DNA of 64,000 bases from Renibacterium sp043789415 (GTDB lineage Bacteria > Actinomycetota > Actinomycetes > Actinomycetales > Micrococcaceae). Positions 34,039 to 41,881 of the stretch are shown here, one piece after another. The stretch covers positions 310,001-374,000 of the forward strand of contig NZ_JBDLLW010000002.1 of assembly GCF_043789415.1 (NCBI RefSeq). Reading direction: 5' to 3'. The position numbers and the translations under genes were made by a program. Numbering within the stretch: the first letter of the stretch is position 1; every line of letters starts with the position of its first letter. The notes beneath the pieces are model-generated. The model saw nothing but the letters and a program-made list of their open reading frames with translations. It was not told where the DNA came from and did no database searches.

Positions 34039-34245
34039 ATGGCAAGCATAATCCTGTCTCAAACGTTAGTGAATCGTTGCGTATTGCGGCGCGATAGAGA
34101 ACACACATGAATCTATGCATGTATCAGGAACTAGCTGATCTAACATGTCTGGCATTGCGTTGGGCCACCTAAATATCAACGCCAGGAAAGGATGAGCACT
34201 AATTCGCCACCATTCGATAGCGATTGGAATGGATGATTGTGTAAC

Positions 34246-34284
34246 GACTCGCTAGACTATTCATATAAGATCCGTCAACGAGTC
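34246..34284. promoter_or_regulatory. GACTCG ... CGAGTC inverted repeat at the transfer promoter
   Basis: GACTCG at 34246-34251 and CGAGTC at 34279-34284 enclose the TATAAG -10-like sequence. A second overlapping pair, CGAGT/ACTCG at 34279-34294, has a 6-nt spacer. The same GACTCG/CGAGTC pair occurs at 44289-44305. Confidence 0.45.
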
Positions 34285-34328
34285 CGGGAACTCGCCGGAT
34301 CGTAGACTGAAAGACTAGGGGATAAGCA

Positions 34329-34760
34329 ATGAATCGTATCTACGAGACCGCGACCATGGCGTTGGTGCACATAGAATCCACCCTCCCGGGTAGTGTGACA
34401 GCAGCCTGGGACATCAAGAACCTTCTGACCAACTCCAAGACCTGGGCCCAGACCGTGGGTGGCCTGCTTCTGATGTTGCTCGGCGTGGTAGGCCTGATTT
34501 GGGGCGGCGTACTTCTGATCAAGAAACTCATGGGCAACCAGCAGAGTGGACAAGGACATGGCTGGGGTCAGATTCTGCTGCTCATCATTGTCGGCGGCGC
34601 ACTTGGCACCGGCGGCTGGACGCTAATCAGCTCGGTTGGTTCAGGTGGCCAGACCACGATCGAAGATCTTGGCAACGGCGGCACCATCATCGTCCAGCCA
34701 TGGAGCAACGCTACAACTACCAGCGCGGTCCCGGAGTTTCTCGGCTCCCTCGCACGCTGA
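34329..34760 (+). CDS. Pilin-like two-TM membrane protein
   Basis: A 143-aa protein with two hydrophobic segments (about 43-66, VGGLLLMLLGVVGLIWGGVL, and 80-100, ILLLIIVGGALGTGG) separated by a short polar loop and a C-terminal tail outside. Size, topology and first position in the transfer operon resemble VirB2/TrbC-type pilin subunits of type IV secretion systems, but there is no decisive motif. AGGGG precedes the ATG. Twenty-two nucleotides separate it from the next gene. Confidence 0.5.
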   Translation: MNRIYETATMALVHIESTLPGSVTAAWDIKNLLTNSKTWAQTVGGLLLMLLGVVGLIWGGVLLIKKLMGNQQSGQGHGWGQILLLIIVGGALGTGGWTLISSVGSGGQTTIEDLGNGGTIIVQPWSNATTTSAVPEFLGSLAR

Positions 34761-34782
34761 CTGTAGAACGCGACGACAGGAC

Positions 34783-36099
34783 ATGAGCATCAAGGACCGA
34801 CTCACCAAATTCACAAAGAAGTTCAAGCTCGACTCGCATCATGCGATCGAACGTTTTGGCCTCTTCTTCGGTGTACTCTCGCTCGCCGGGCTGCTCGTGC
34901 TGACGGCCTCGGGTGCTTCGGCGTTCGTGGCTGGCCGCGCTCAGCTGGCCGACACGGCTCTGTGGACGCCGAGCTTCACAACCTCCAAGACGCAGCTCAA
35001 GGGCAGCGTTGATGGAGTTTACACAAACCAGCTGAAGAACAAGTCATTGGTAATGATGCATTTCGATGATCAGGCGAAGATCAGTTACAGCGCTTCCGAC
35101 TATCAGGCATTTCTGCTGGGCTCGAACGAGCAGCTCAGGTCGGAGAAGCTAACGACATCAGGGGTCTCCGGCTCGTTTTACGTTTTCGGATCGACCGGAT
35201 ACGTGGGGGTGCTGCTAGAGGCGAAGCAGCCGTTCGAGCAGCAGGTGCTAAATCTCACGCTAAGGGCGAAGGCTGAGCTCACGTTTAGCCAGCAGCAGGC
35301 CTCCGGCGCGAACAACGAAGACGTGGTTGGTGACTCGTCGTTCGCCAAGTTCGACCAATGGCGGGTCTTCATCAACCCAGGTGCAACCGGGACGAAGTCG
35401 CTGGCCACACTGGACGCTGCCAATTTTGATCCGACCCAAGCCTTCTACGAGGTTGCGCTCAAAACCAAGGAGGACGCCGCCCGTGCTGCGCTGGACGCCA
35501 AGCTCGCCGAGATGCGTGCGAATCTGACGCAGATTTCCTCATACACGGACGATCTGGCCACGACTAAGGTCGATGGTTTGTTCTTGCGCCCGCCGACCGT
35601 CCCGATGATCATCGCCGGCGATGAGATCTCCGGGCACAGCGCCTCGGAGACCAAGGAAAAGATGTCGACCCTGGAGCTGAACGCCAAGCGTGTTGTGCGC
35701 GGCGGGTTCAACTTCGGCTGGCGCTCGGGAAACGTCTACGACGGCTACCTGGATGGGATCGTGCCGAAAGGTCAGAGCTATATCGAGTTCCTGCAGTCCA
35801 AGGCCACGGAGACTCAGGGTACGAACGCTAGCGATTCGAATGGGATCAATGACATCCAGTGGACGCTCTCAAACGGCAAGAGTCTAACGCAGGATTACCG
35901 GACTTCCGATGTGACCATGCGCCCGCTGACGACCGCGATGAACAACCTCTCACAGGCTTATCAGGACTACGCCACGAACAAGGCGCAGTACCAGGGGACG
36001 CTCCTGCTCGAACTACTCAAGCTCGATATCGATCTGAAGGACGTGCGTTCGAACAGCACGACCAATACCGACGAGGGCTTCCTCACCACCTATCGCTGA
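34783..36099 (+). CDS. Single-pass membrane protein of the transfer operon
   Basis: A 438-aa protein. After a basic N-terminus, one membrane segment spans residues about 25-48 (FGLFFGVLSLAGLLVLTASG). About 390 residues outside the membrane follow, with two amphipathic helical stretches (TKEDAARAALDAKLAEMRAN and TTAMNNLSQAYQDYATNKAQ). No family recognised. Position between the pilin-like gene and the wall hydrolase suggests a structural part of the conjugation apparatus on the cell surface. Confidence 0.55.
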   Translation: MSIKDRLTKFTKKFKLDSHHAIERFGLFFGVLSLAGLLVLTASGASAFVAGRAQLADTALWTPSFTTSKTQLKGSVDGVYTNQLKNKSLVMMHFDDQAKISYSASDYQAFLLGSNEQLRSEKLTTSGVSGSFYVFGSTGYVGVLLEAKQPFEQQVLNLTLRAKAELTFSQQQASGANNEDVVGDSSFAKFDQWRVFINPGATGTKSLATLDAANFDPTQAFYEVALKTKEDAARAALDAKLAEMRANLTQISSYTDDLATTKVDGLFLRPPTVPMIIAGDEISGHSASETKEKMSTLELNAKRVVRGGFNFGWRSGNVYDGYLDGIVPKGQSYIEFLQSKATETQGTNASDSNGINDIQWTLSNGKSLTQDYRTSDVTMRPLTTAMNNLSQAYQDYATNKAQYQGTLLLELLKLDIDLKDVRSNSTTNTDEGFLTTYR

Positions 36100-36185
36100 T
36101 CTGAAGCGACCGCCGAAAGCGGGGAATCCCGTCATTACGCGATGAGCGCGGCGACAATCCCATCTACGAGAAGAAAGAAGGGGAC

Positions 36186-38243
36186 ATGGACGAGAAGCCG
36201 AAGCTTTCGAAACGTGATCCAGACGCGGATGCGTCACGGGCCTCCGCTTCGCCGGGGCCAGCTGGTACGAACCCCGGTGCGGCTGGCGGTATGACAGGTA
36301 AGACCGGTGACGTGAAGAGTCAGGTCGCGGGTGCTGCCGCCGAGGTGGCTGCGAACAAGCTCATCGGTGACCGGATGAATAGTAATCAAAAGCGCTTCGT
36401 GGTCGCAGCCTCACGGGGTGCGGCTGAAGGTGTGACTCAGGGTGGTGCGACAGGTGCAGCGGTCGGCGCAGGCCTCGGTGCGGCCAAGGAAACCGCTACG
36501 CAAGCGCAGGAGAAGAAGAACGACAGAAAGTCTGACGATGATAAGTCGACGGGTAACGCCAAGTCTGCGAATGAGCAGGATCAGAAGCCCGACGAGAAGC
36601 GGCTCGGGGCGGGCGGTACCAGCTATGCGAGAGACCGGGACAAAAGTGTGGCTGACGAGACCGATCACAAGAAGGGGGGTGTCGGGAAGACGGCAGCAGG
36701 TGCAGGTGCTGCTGCAATGGCACCGAATGCCGCGTTCTTCGCCATGCTGTTGCTTTTTTTAAACTGGCTGAAGTCATTCTTCTTCGCGCTGCTAGCGAAG
36801 GCACTGACGCTCCTGCAGATGTTCCTGGCCTGGGTCGCGAGTATCGGCGGAGCGGTCTGGAACTTTATTACGGCCCCCTTCCAGGCAGCTGGCGCTGCGG
36901 TGGCGAACGCGATCGCTTTTGTCACTGGCGGAGCGGCGATTTCGACGTCGGTTGCCGCAGCAGGTGTCGCGGCCGTCTCGGGTCTCACGATCCTCGGGCT
37001 CCTGGCGGGCATCATCGGTATATTCAGCGTCAATGTAGCAGGGTATGACGCATATCAGGCCGCAGATTGCCGCCCGGCATCGATTGGTAACACCATCCCG
37101 ATCGGAAATCCCGGTCCGACTGACGCGAACGCAGAGAAGATGTCAAAGACGGTCTACTCGACGCTAAAGTCCGCGGGGATGTCGGATGTGAACATCGCGG
37201 GCATCCTCGGCAACTGGGATCAGGAGTCGGGAATCGACCCGACCAGTGTGCAGAACTTTCCGACGCGCACCTACACGATGACCTCCGAGAAGAAGTCTGC
37301 CGCGACCAACACCGACAACGGTATAGGTCTGGGTCAGTGGACTTTCGGCCGAAACACTCTGCTGCGCAAGTACGCCACGGCGAAGAGTACGGACTGGTGG
37401 GACATCAAACTGCAGCTGACGTTCATGTTCGACAAGAACGGTGACAACGCCAGTGATGTTGAAGTGGTTCAGGGCATGATCTCGACGCCGGAGTCGACGC
37501 CAGGGGAAGCTGCGAAATACTACCACGACAAGTGGGAGCGCTCGGCTGACAGCTCTACTTCGCAGCGTGAAGCGAATGCCGACCAGTGGTTCGGCCTCAT
37601 CAGCGGATGGACCGTGGATCAGAGTTTGGTCGTCTCTATCGACAAGGGTGGCGACTTCATCAAGGACGCGACGCGGATCATCAGCACCTTCCTAGGCGGC
37701 AACGCTTGCCAGCCAAACGCCACATCCAGCGTTGGCAGCATCACCCCGGAGAACGGGGGCATGACGCAGGATGAGGCCCAGAAGCTCGTCGACCTCTATA
37801 ACCAGCAGGGCGATAAGTGGCTCGATGAAAAGTACGGTCCTACAGGCGGCCCAGGCCCATGTGGTGATAACCACGCAGAGAACTGCGTGTCGTTCTCAAA
37901 CTATTTCCTGAACAAGTACACAACATTCACGCAATACGCGGTGGGTGATGGCATCAGCACCGCCGGATACGTGGCAAAAACCACGGGGAAAAAGCTCAGC
38001 TCGACACCGACGCCGTATTCAGTCGGATCCGGACCCGGAGTGGACTCTTCCGGCCACACTCTTGTCGTACTCGGCGTGCAGGGTGACAAGGTCATCTTCG
38101 GCGAGGCGGGCTACTGCATGTACATGGGTCGCGTGCGCACAGACAGTGCGGCGGCGATGACCGCGGAGGGCTGGCAGTTCGTGGATATGTCCGACGCGAT
38201 GTTACCCCACGGACAGGTAAATCCACCAAAACCTGGGACATAG
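36186..38243 (+). CDS. Bifunctional cell-wall hydrolase: tail-lysozyme plus CHAP-like domain
   Basis: A 685-aa protein. The first 190 residues are polar and glycine/lysine-rich and probably cytoplasmic. Hydrophobic segments lie at about 180-205, 215-235 and 255-285. The outside part has a phage-tail-lysozyme-type domain (TVYSTLKSAGMSDVNIAGIL, GNWDQESGID with the catalytic Glu, IGLGQWTFGR). A C-terminal NlpC/CHAP-like domain has Cys in ENCVSFSNYFL and His in SSGHTLVVLG. Such two-domain hydrolases open the wall for the conjugation channel in Gram-positive systems. No signal peptide; the membrane segments anchor it. Confidence 0.8.
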   Translation: MDEKPKLSKRDPDADASRASASPGPAGTNPGAAGGMTGKTGDVKSQVAGAAAEVAANKLIGDRMNSNQKRFVVAASRGAAEGVTQGGATGAAVGAGLGAAKETATQAQEKKNDRKSDDDKSTGNAKSANEQDQKPDEKRLGAGGTSYARDRDKSVADETDHKKGGVGKTAAGAGAAAMAPNAAFFAMLLLFLNWLKSFFFALLAKALTLLQMFLAWVASIGGAVWNFITAPFQAAGAAVANAIAFVTGGAAISTSVAAAGVAAVSGLTILGLLAGIIGIFSVNVAGYDAYQAADCRPASIGNTIPIGNPGPTDANAEKMSKTVYSTLKSAGMSDVNIAGILGNWDQESGIDPTSVQNFPTRTYTMTSEKKSAATNTDNGIGLGQWTFGRNTLLRKYATAKSTDWWDIKLQLTFMFDKNGDNASDVEVVQGMISTPESTPGEAAKYYHDKWERSADSSTSQREANADQWFGLISGWTVDQSLVVSIDKGGDFIKDATRIISTFLGGNACQPNATSSVGSITPENGGMTQDEAQKLVDLYNQQGDKWLDEKYGPTGGPGPCGDNHAENCVSFSNYFLNKYTTFTQYAVGDGISTAGYVAKTTGKKLSSTPTPYSVGSGPGVDSSGHTLVVLGVQGDKVIFGEAGYCMYMGRVRTDSAAAMTAEGWQFVDMSDAMLPHGQVNPPKPGT

Positions 38244-38248
38244 CGACC

Positions 38249-38283
38249 AGGCGACGGCCCGGTGTCATATTGGGTCGTCGCCT
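38249..38283 (+). terminator. Hairpin after the wall hydrolase gene
   Basis: AGGCGACGGCCC at 38249-38260 pairs with GGGTCGTCGCCT at 38272-38283 (one G-T pair), 11-nt loop, no U-tract. It may attenuate rather than stop transcription because the next genes are on the same strand. Confidence 0.55.
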
Positions 38284-38339
38284 CTGCGTCTCCAAACACG
38301 TGTGATTTCAAAGACACGACAGACTGAACGAGGAAGATC

Positions 38340-39317
38340 ATGACAAAAGAAACGACTGAACTCGAGAAGAGCACAATCCGTGCAGGTGCCGGCACGGATG
38401 GGACTAATAGTGCCTTGGAGCCTGCGAAGAAGCGATGGAACTTCCAGAAGCCTGAGCAGAAGGCTCCTGTCGAAGGCGCGATCCTCGAGGCGAAGTTCGA
38501 CGGCTGGATCAAGGCAAGGTCCGAGAAAAAAGCTGCTCGTACATCCGAGATGAAAAGCCGATCGGCACGTCGGGTTATAGGAGTGGGTCTCGGTTGTGTG
38601 CTGGCTGGCATGGCGGCGCTCACCAGCCTCGCGACCAGTGCTTTAGATCAGCAGAGCGTAAAGAACGCCGCCGAAATCTCCCAATTGCAGTCCACCGCTG
38701 GGGAAGCCCAAGAACAGCAGAGCGCGAAGCCGATCGAAGCAGCGGCGATCGCTGCGCTCACTACGCGCGCTTCGAAGGCAGCGACCAAGGTCGCCGAAGG
38801 TCAGCAGGCTTATGCCGTTCTGTACGCTGCGATGAACAATGTGAAGAGCAAAGGCAACGGCACACCGAGTGTTGAGGCATTGGCGATAGCCAAACACCGC
38901 AAGGATCTGGCTGCGGCTTGGGATACAGCATCTTTCGTCGTCGATCCCAAGCTCGCCTATGCCTGGACCACGGTCCCATACTTTTTGCGAGATCAGATCG
39001 ATCCGCGGTTTCCCTGGTATGTCCGCTTCGATGGGCTCAAGGCATCAGATCCGAAGACATACGCCTGGAACGTTAAGTCAGTGATGCCCAAGCTTGACGC
39101 ACCTGGCACCGTGCGCGTTGTGTGGGCGTGTGCGCAGCAGGACAGCACGGTGCTTGCCTGGGCCAGCGCCATTTATACCGACTACACCGACAAGGTCGGC
39201 ACGTTCAGCCAGCTCAACGTCGTGACCACAGCCAAGGGTGCAGAGCATTTGTCGATGACTGATGCGGCGAAGGCGGAGCTTCTGCCGGAGTTGACCGGAA
39301 CAGAGAAGGGGAAGTGA
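38340..39317 (+). CDS. Transfer-operon membrane protein, VirB8/TcpC-like topology
   Basis: A 325-aa protein with a polar cytoplasmic N-terminus of about 75 residues, one membrane segment at about 78-100 (VIGVGLGCVLAGMAALTSL), a short coiled coil (QSVKNAAEISQLQSTAGEAQ) and an outside domain of 180 residues. This is the layout of VirB8/TcpC/TraM-type scaffold proteins, but sequence similarity is not visible by eye. GAGGAAG precedes the ATG. Its stop overlaps a GTG of the next frame and the two are probably translated together. Confidence 0.5.
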   Translation: MTKETTELEKSTIRAGAGTDGTNSALEPAKKRWNFQKPEQKAPVEGAILEAKFDGWIKARSEKKAARTSEMKSRSARRVIGVGLGCVLAGMAALTSLATSALDQQSVKNAAEISQLQSTAGEAQEQQSAKPIEAAAIAALTTRASKAATKVAEGQQAYAVLYAAMNNVKSKGNGTPSVEALAIAKHRKDLAAAWDTASFVVDPKLAYAWTTVPYFLRDQIDPRFPWYVRFDGLKASDPKTYAWNVKSVMPKLDAPGTVRVVWACAQQDSTVLAWASAIYTDYTDKVGTFSQLNVVTTAKGAEHLSMTDAAKAELLPELTGTEKGK

Positions 39318-39319
39318 CG

Positions 39320-40039
39320 ATGACTGAGACGATTGAAACACAGGAACAAGCCCAGAAGCAGGGCTTTTGGTCAAGGAATCGCTGGGTGCTGGTGCTCGGT
39401 GCGATAGTAGTCGTCAGCGGCTGTCTAACAGGGATCAGTGTAGCGGGCCAGTCTCAGGCGGTCTCAGCACAGACTGTGCAGATCACGCAGCTTCAACAGG
39501 ACGCCGCCAGCCGGCAGGCACAGATTGACCAGTCGAATGAGCAGAACGCTTCTCAGGCGTTGGGTGTGAGTGACTCTCGTATTGAGAAGGACACAGCCGA
39601 AATCCAGCAGTTGTTGTCCACGGCGTTCACCTGGAATTCCGGAGACGCCTATGAGACGGCCCGAGCGACGCTTAAGAGCCGCTTCGATCTCACCGAGAAG
39701 GACGCATTCCTGCAGTCCTTCATGCCACCGGCACAGTTCAACCAGGACCAGTCAGGCAAGCGCTACTACTACCTGGACGCGATCGGCTTGAACTCGAAGC
39801 TCAGCAGCAATGTCGACATCGAGGTGGTCGAGGTGTCAGCGACAAACTACCGCTATGCGGTCATGGCTGACACCGTGGTGGGTTCGAACGGTCCCTCGGC
39901 GATCGATACACAGGGCAATCCGATGCCGAAGCCGACTGCGACGCGACGTGTGCTGATCTTCGTGACGACCGATGTCGAGGGCAAGCTGAAGCAGATGATC
40001 GGTTTACCGGCATCAGGCGCGACCCGTCAGTCCGGATGA
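39320..40039 (+). CDS. Second VirB8/TcpC-like membrane protein
   Basis: A 239-aa protein: a short cytoplasmic part, a membrane segment at about 20-42 (WVLVLGAIVVVSGCLTGISV), a coiled coil (VQITQLQQDAASRQAQIDQS) and an outside domain with AFTWNSGDAYETARATLKSR that recalls the NTF2-like fold of VirB8 proteins. It has the same layout as the preceding gene, so the two may be old duplicates. I chose the ATG at 39320 with GGGGAA 7 nt upstream rather than the GTG at 39314. Confidence 0.5.
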   Translation: MTETIETQEQAQKQGFWSRNRWVLVLGAIVVVSGCLTGISVAGQSQAVSAQTVQITQLQQDAASRQAQIDQSNEQNASQALGVSDSRIEKDTAEIQQLLSTAFTWNSGDAYETARATLKSRFDLTEKDAFLQSFMPPAQFNQDQSGKRYYYLDAIGLNSKLSSNVDIEVVEVSATNYRYAVMADTVVGSNGPSAIDTQGNPMPKPTATRRVLIFVTTDVEGKLKQMIGLPASGATRQSG

Positions 40040-40078
40040 TTAATTAGTCATTCAACCGCCTTTCAGAATCATCTATTG

Positions 40079-40096
40079 ATACGATTATCATCGTAT
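40079..40096. promoter_or_regulatory. ATACGAT-ATCGTAT inverted repeat
   Basis: A perfect 7-bp inverted repeat with a 4-nt spacer, inside an AT-rich spacer that also has GAATCATC at 40067-40074. It marks the start of the next transcript (40279 onward). Confidence 0.5.
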
Positions 40097-40278
40097 TTGA
40101 GTTGAACACCGATAAGGCGGAAAGAGGCCTAGTATGACGCAGCAGACGTATCCGAACCGGAGCTTTGGATTGGCGACGGCGCGGTCCTGTCTCTCGAAGC
40201 CTTTCGGGCCTCGAACGCCGCGCGAGACGCATTCGCCAAGTGACCACATTCACGACTCCACACGAAGGAAGCAGACCC

Positions 40279-40725
40279 ATGACGACGATTATCAGTCCGA
40301 ACAAGACGACCAAGATCAGCGAAAAACAAGGGAAGACCAAAGCAGCCACGACCGCAGCGAAGTCCCCGGTGAAGAAACGACCTTTCACTGTTGTGAGGAA
40401 GGGGGTCAAGACCGGCTTGCCGGTAGCGGTTTGGGCAACCGTGATCAGGGCAGCAATTTTAGTCGCCGACTACCTGTTGATCGCTGTGACCGCCCTCGGA
40501 GTTATCCCAATGATTGGACTCTACCTGCATCAGGCTTCGGGTGCAGCACAGAACGAGCTGACGACCAGCGGCACTGTGGCGCTGTGGATTGTCCCGCTCT
40601 TGTTCGTCGTGACGTTGCTCGCCGTCGCCGAGATCGCTCTTATGCGCTGGCTGTGGCGCGTTGGCAGCCGTGGGATCGCCTCGATCCGCGGGCACTACGC
40701 AACCCGGAAGACCACCGGTAAGTAA
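40279..40725 (+). CDS. Small two-TM membrane protein
   Basis: A 148-aa protein with a very basic N-terminus (lysine/threonine-rich, residues 1-45) and two hydrophobic segments (about 58-85, ILVADYLLIAVTALGVIPMI, and 104-125, VALWIVPLLFVVTLLAVAEI). The basic tail may touch DNA or the coupling protein on the inside. GAAGGAAG stands before the ATG at 40279. The frame is open upstream to 40165 but that part lacks a start signal. No family recognised. Confidence 0.5.
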   Translation: MTTIISPNKTTKISEKQGKTKAATTAAKSPVKKRPFTVVRKGVKTGLPVAVWATVIRAAILVADYLLIAVTALGVIPMIGLYLHQASGAAQNELTTSGTVALWIVPLLFVVTLLAVAEIALMRWLWRVGSRGIASIRGHYATRKTTGK

Positions 40726-40755
40726 CCAACCGAGAAAAGAGAAAGCGAGTCAGAT

Positions 40756-41772
40756 ATGCGAATCGCAGGATTGGCGATGACAGATGTTTGGGCACACCGT
40801 GTACTGCGCGAGCGAGGGGTCGAAACTATGCGCATCGAGAACGAGCAGGCGGACATTGACGTGTTTGTCGAGACTATGGAGCTCGCACACCATGGACCCG
40901 AACAGAACTTCAGACCTTATCTGCACCTGAACGGCGAACTGCGCGGCGTGCGACCGCATCAGCAACTGCCCTACGGCGTCAACGCGGTAATCTTCCCCAC
41001 CGGGGGCGGGGAGACTGTGGATGTGTTCTACGAGTTCGACAACAAGCAGCTGGCGCTGCTGGCGAAGCGGGGGTACTTCTCCCCCGGCTTCACGGTGCCC
41101 GAACAAGTGATCGGGATCGAATGGGAGCTGCCTGCCACGATAGATGCGATCGTACTGGCTCCGGCAGGTGATCCGGCGCGCAGCACCGAGAGCGCCCCGG
41201 ATGTTCCTGTGGTGTTCGTCAAGGTTCACGATCTCGGAAGTCTCGACGTCGATATGGAGTCTTCCGGTTATGACCTGGCCGAATACTTCGCTGATTTCTC
41301 GACCGACCGCGCGCCGCATGTGGAGCACCGTGTGGTCGAGGGACAAAGCCTGCGTCAGCATGCGGGTGAGATGGCCACACTGTTCGACGACGCCGACTTC
41401 GAGCATGTTCAGGAAGCTACGTTTATCTCTTCATCCGAGCAGAGTGAGCTGGAAGCTCAGGACAATATGAGTGTGCGCTTGCAGGCCGTCGCTGCCGAGC
41501 TCGCCTCCGAAGAGGAGCAGCTTCGACTGGAGCGTGCTGCGCAGGAGGGTACTCCGGAGAACGTTTATCGTGAGCGAGTCTCCAGCGTCTTGGAGGCTGT
41601 CGGCGAGCCGGTCGCGGAAGCTTACGCCTCGGAGAATTTGTTCTTCGACGATAACGCAGCCGTGAACGACCGCTTGTCGGCGCGTCCGACGTACGACGAA
41701 CTGAAGCGCAAGGTCGAGCAGCGTGCTACTGACCTGGAGCACGCTGACACCGAGCTCGCGCACCAACGTTGA
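40756..41772 (+). CDS. Hypothetical protein of the mobilisation operon
   Basis: A 338-aa soluble, acidic protein. Residues 1-190 look globular with beta strands (VDVFYEFDNKQLALLAKRGY, VIGIEWELPATIDAIVLAP, DVPVVFVKVHDLGS). Residues 225-338 are predicted helical and charged (LQAVAAELASEEEQLRLERA). It sits 30 nt after the previous gene and one terminator before the relaxase. No family recognised; an accessory factor for DNA processing is possible but unsupported. Confidence 0.5.
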   Translation: MRIAGLAMTDVWAHRVLRERGVETMRIENEQADIDVFVETMELAHHGPEQNFRPYLHLNGELRGVRPHQQLPYGVNAVIFPTGGGETVDVFYEFDNKQLALLAKRGYFSPGFTVPEQVIGIEWELPATIDAIVLAPAGDPARSTESAPDVPVVFVKVHDLGSLDVDMESSGYDLAEYFADFSTDRAPHVEHRVVEGQSLRQHAGEMATLFDDADFEHVQEATFISSSEQSELEAQDNMSVRLQAVAAELASEEEQLRLERAAQEGTPENVYRERVSSVLEAVGEPVAEAYASENLFFDDNAAVNDRLSARPTYDELKRKVEQRATDLEHADTELAHQR

Positions 41773-41806
41773 GCCTGAATAAAACCAGCAGAAGCACACG
41801 AGAAAA

Positions 41807-41845
41807 GCGACCCCGGCGCATGGATGAATCCAGCGTCGGGGTCGC
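41807..41845 (+). terminator. Hairpin before the relaxase gene
   Basis: GCGACCCCGGCG at 41807-41818 pairs with CGTCGGGGTCGC at 41834-41845 (12 bp, one G-T), loop 15 nt, then GGTCTTC. Located 36 nt before the relaxase start. Confidence 0.7.
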
Positions 41846-41881
41846 GGTCTTCATAGGACCAGTTGGACAGGAGAAGTGGAT

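Larger units (their letters stand above)
33891..34328. other. Divergent control region, XRE gene / transfer operon
   Basis: About 440 bp without a gene. It contains the inverted repeats listed separately, a TATAAG at 34264-34269 that can act as -10 for the plus-strand operon, and an AT-rich section 33990-34260. The upstream boundary of the transfer genes makes it a candidate for oriT as well as for promoters, though the relaxase gene is 7.5 kb away. Confidence 0.5.

Noticed and set aside
40134..40721. 195-codon frame overlapping the small membrane protein gene
   Set aside because: After the first 40 codons it is the out-of-frame shadow of the two-TM protein, with a composition rich in Arg, Asp and Ser typical of shadows.
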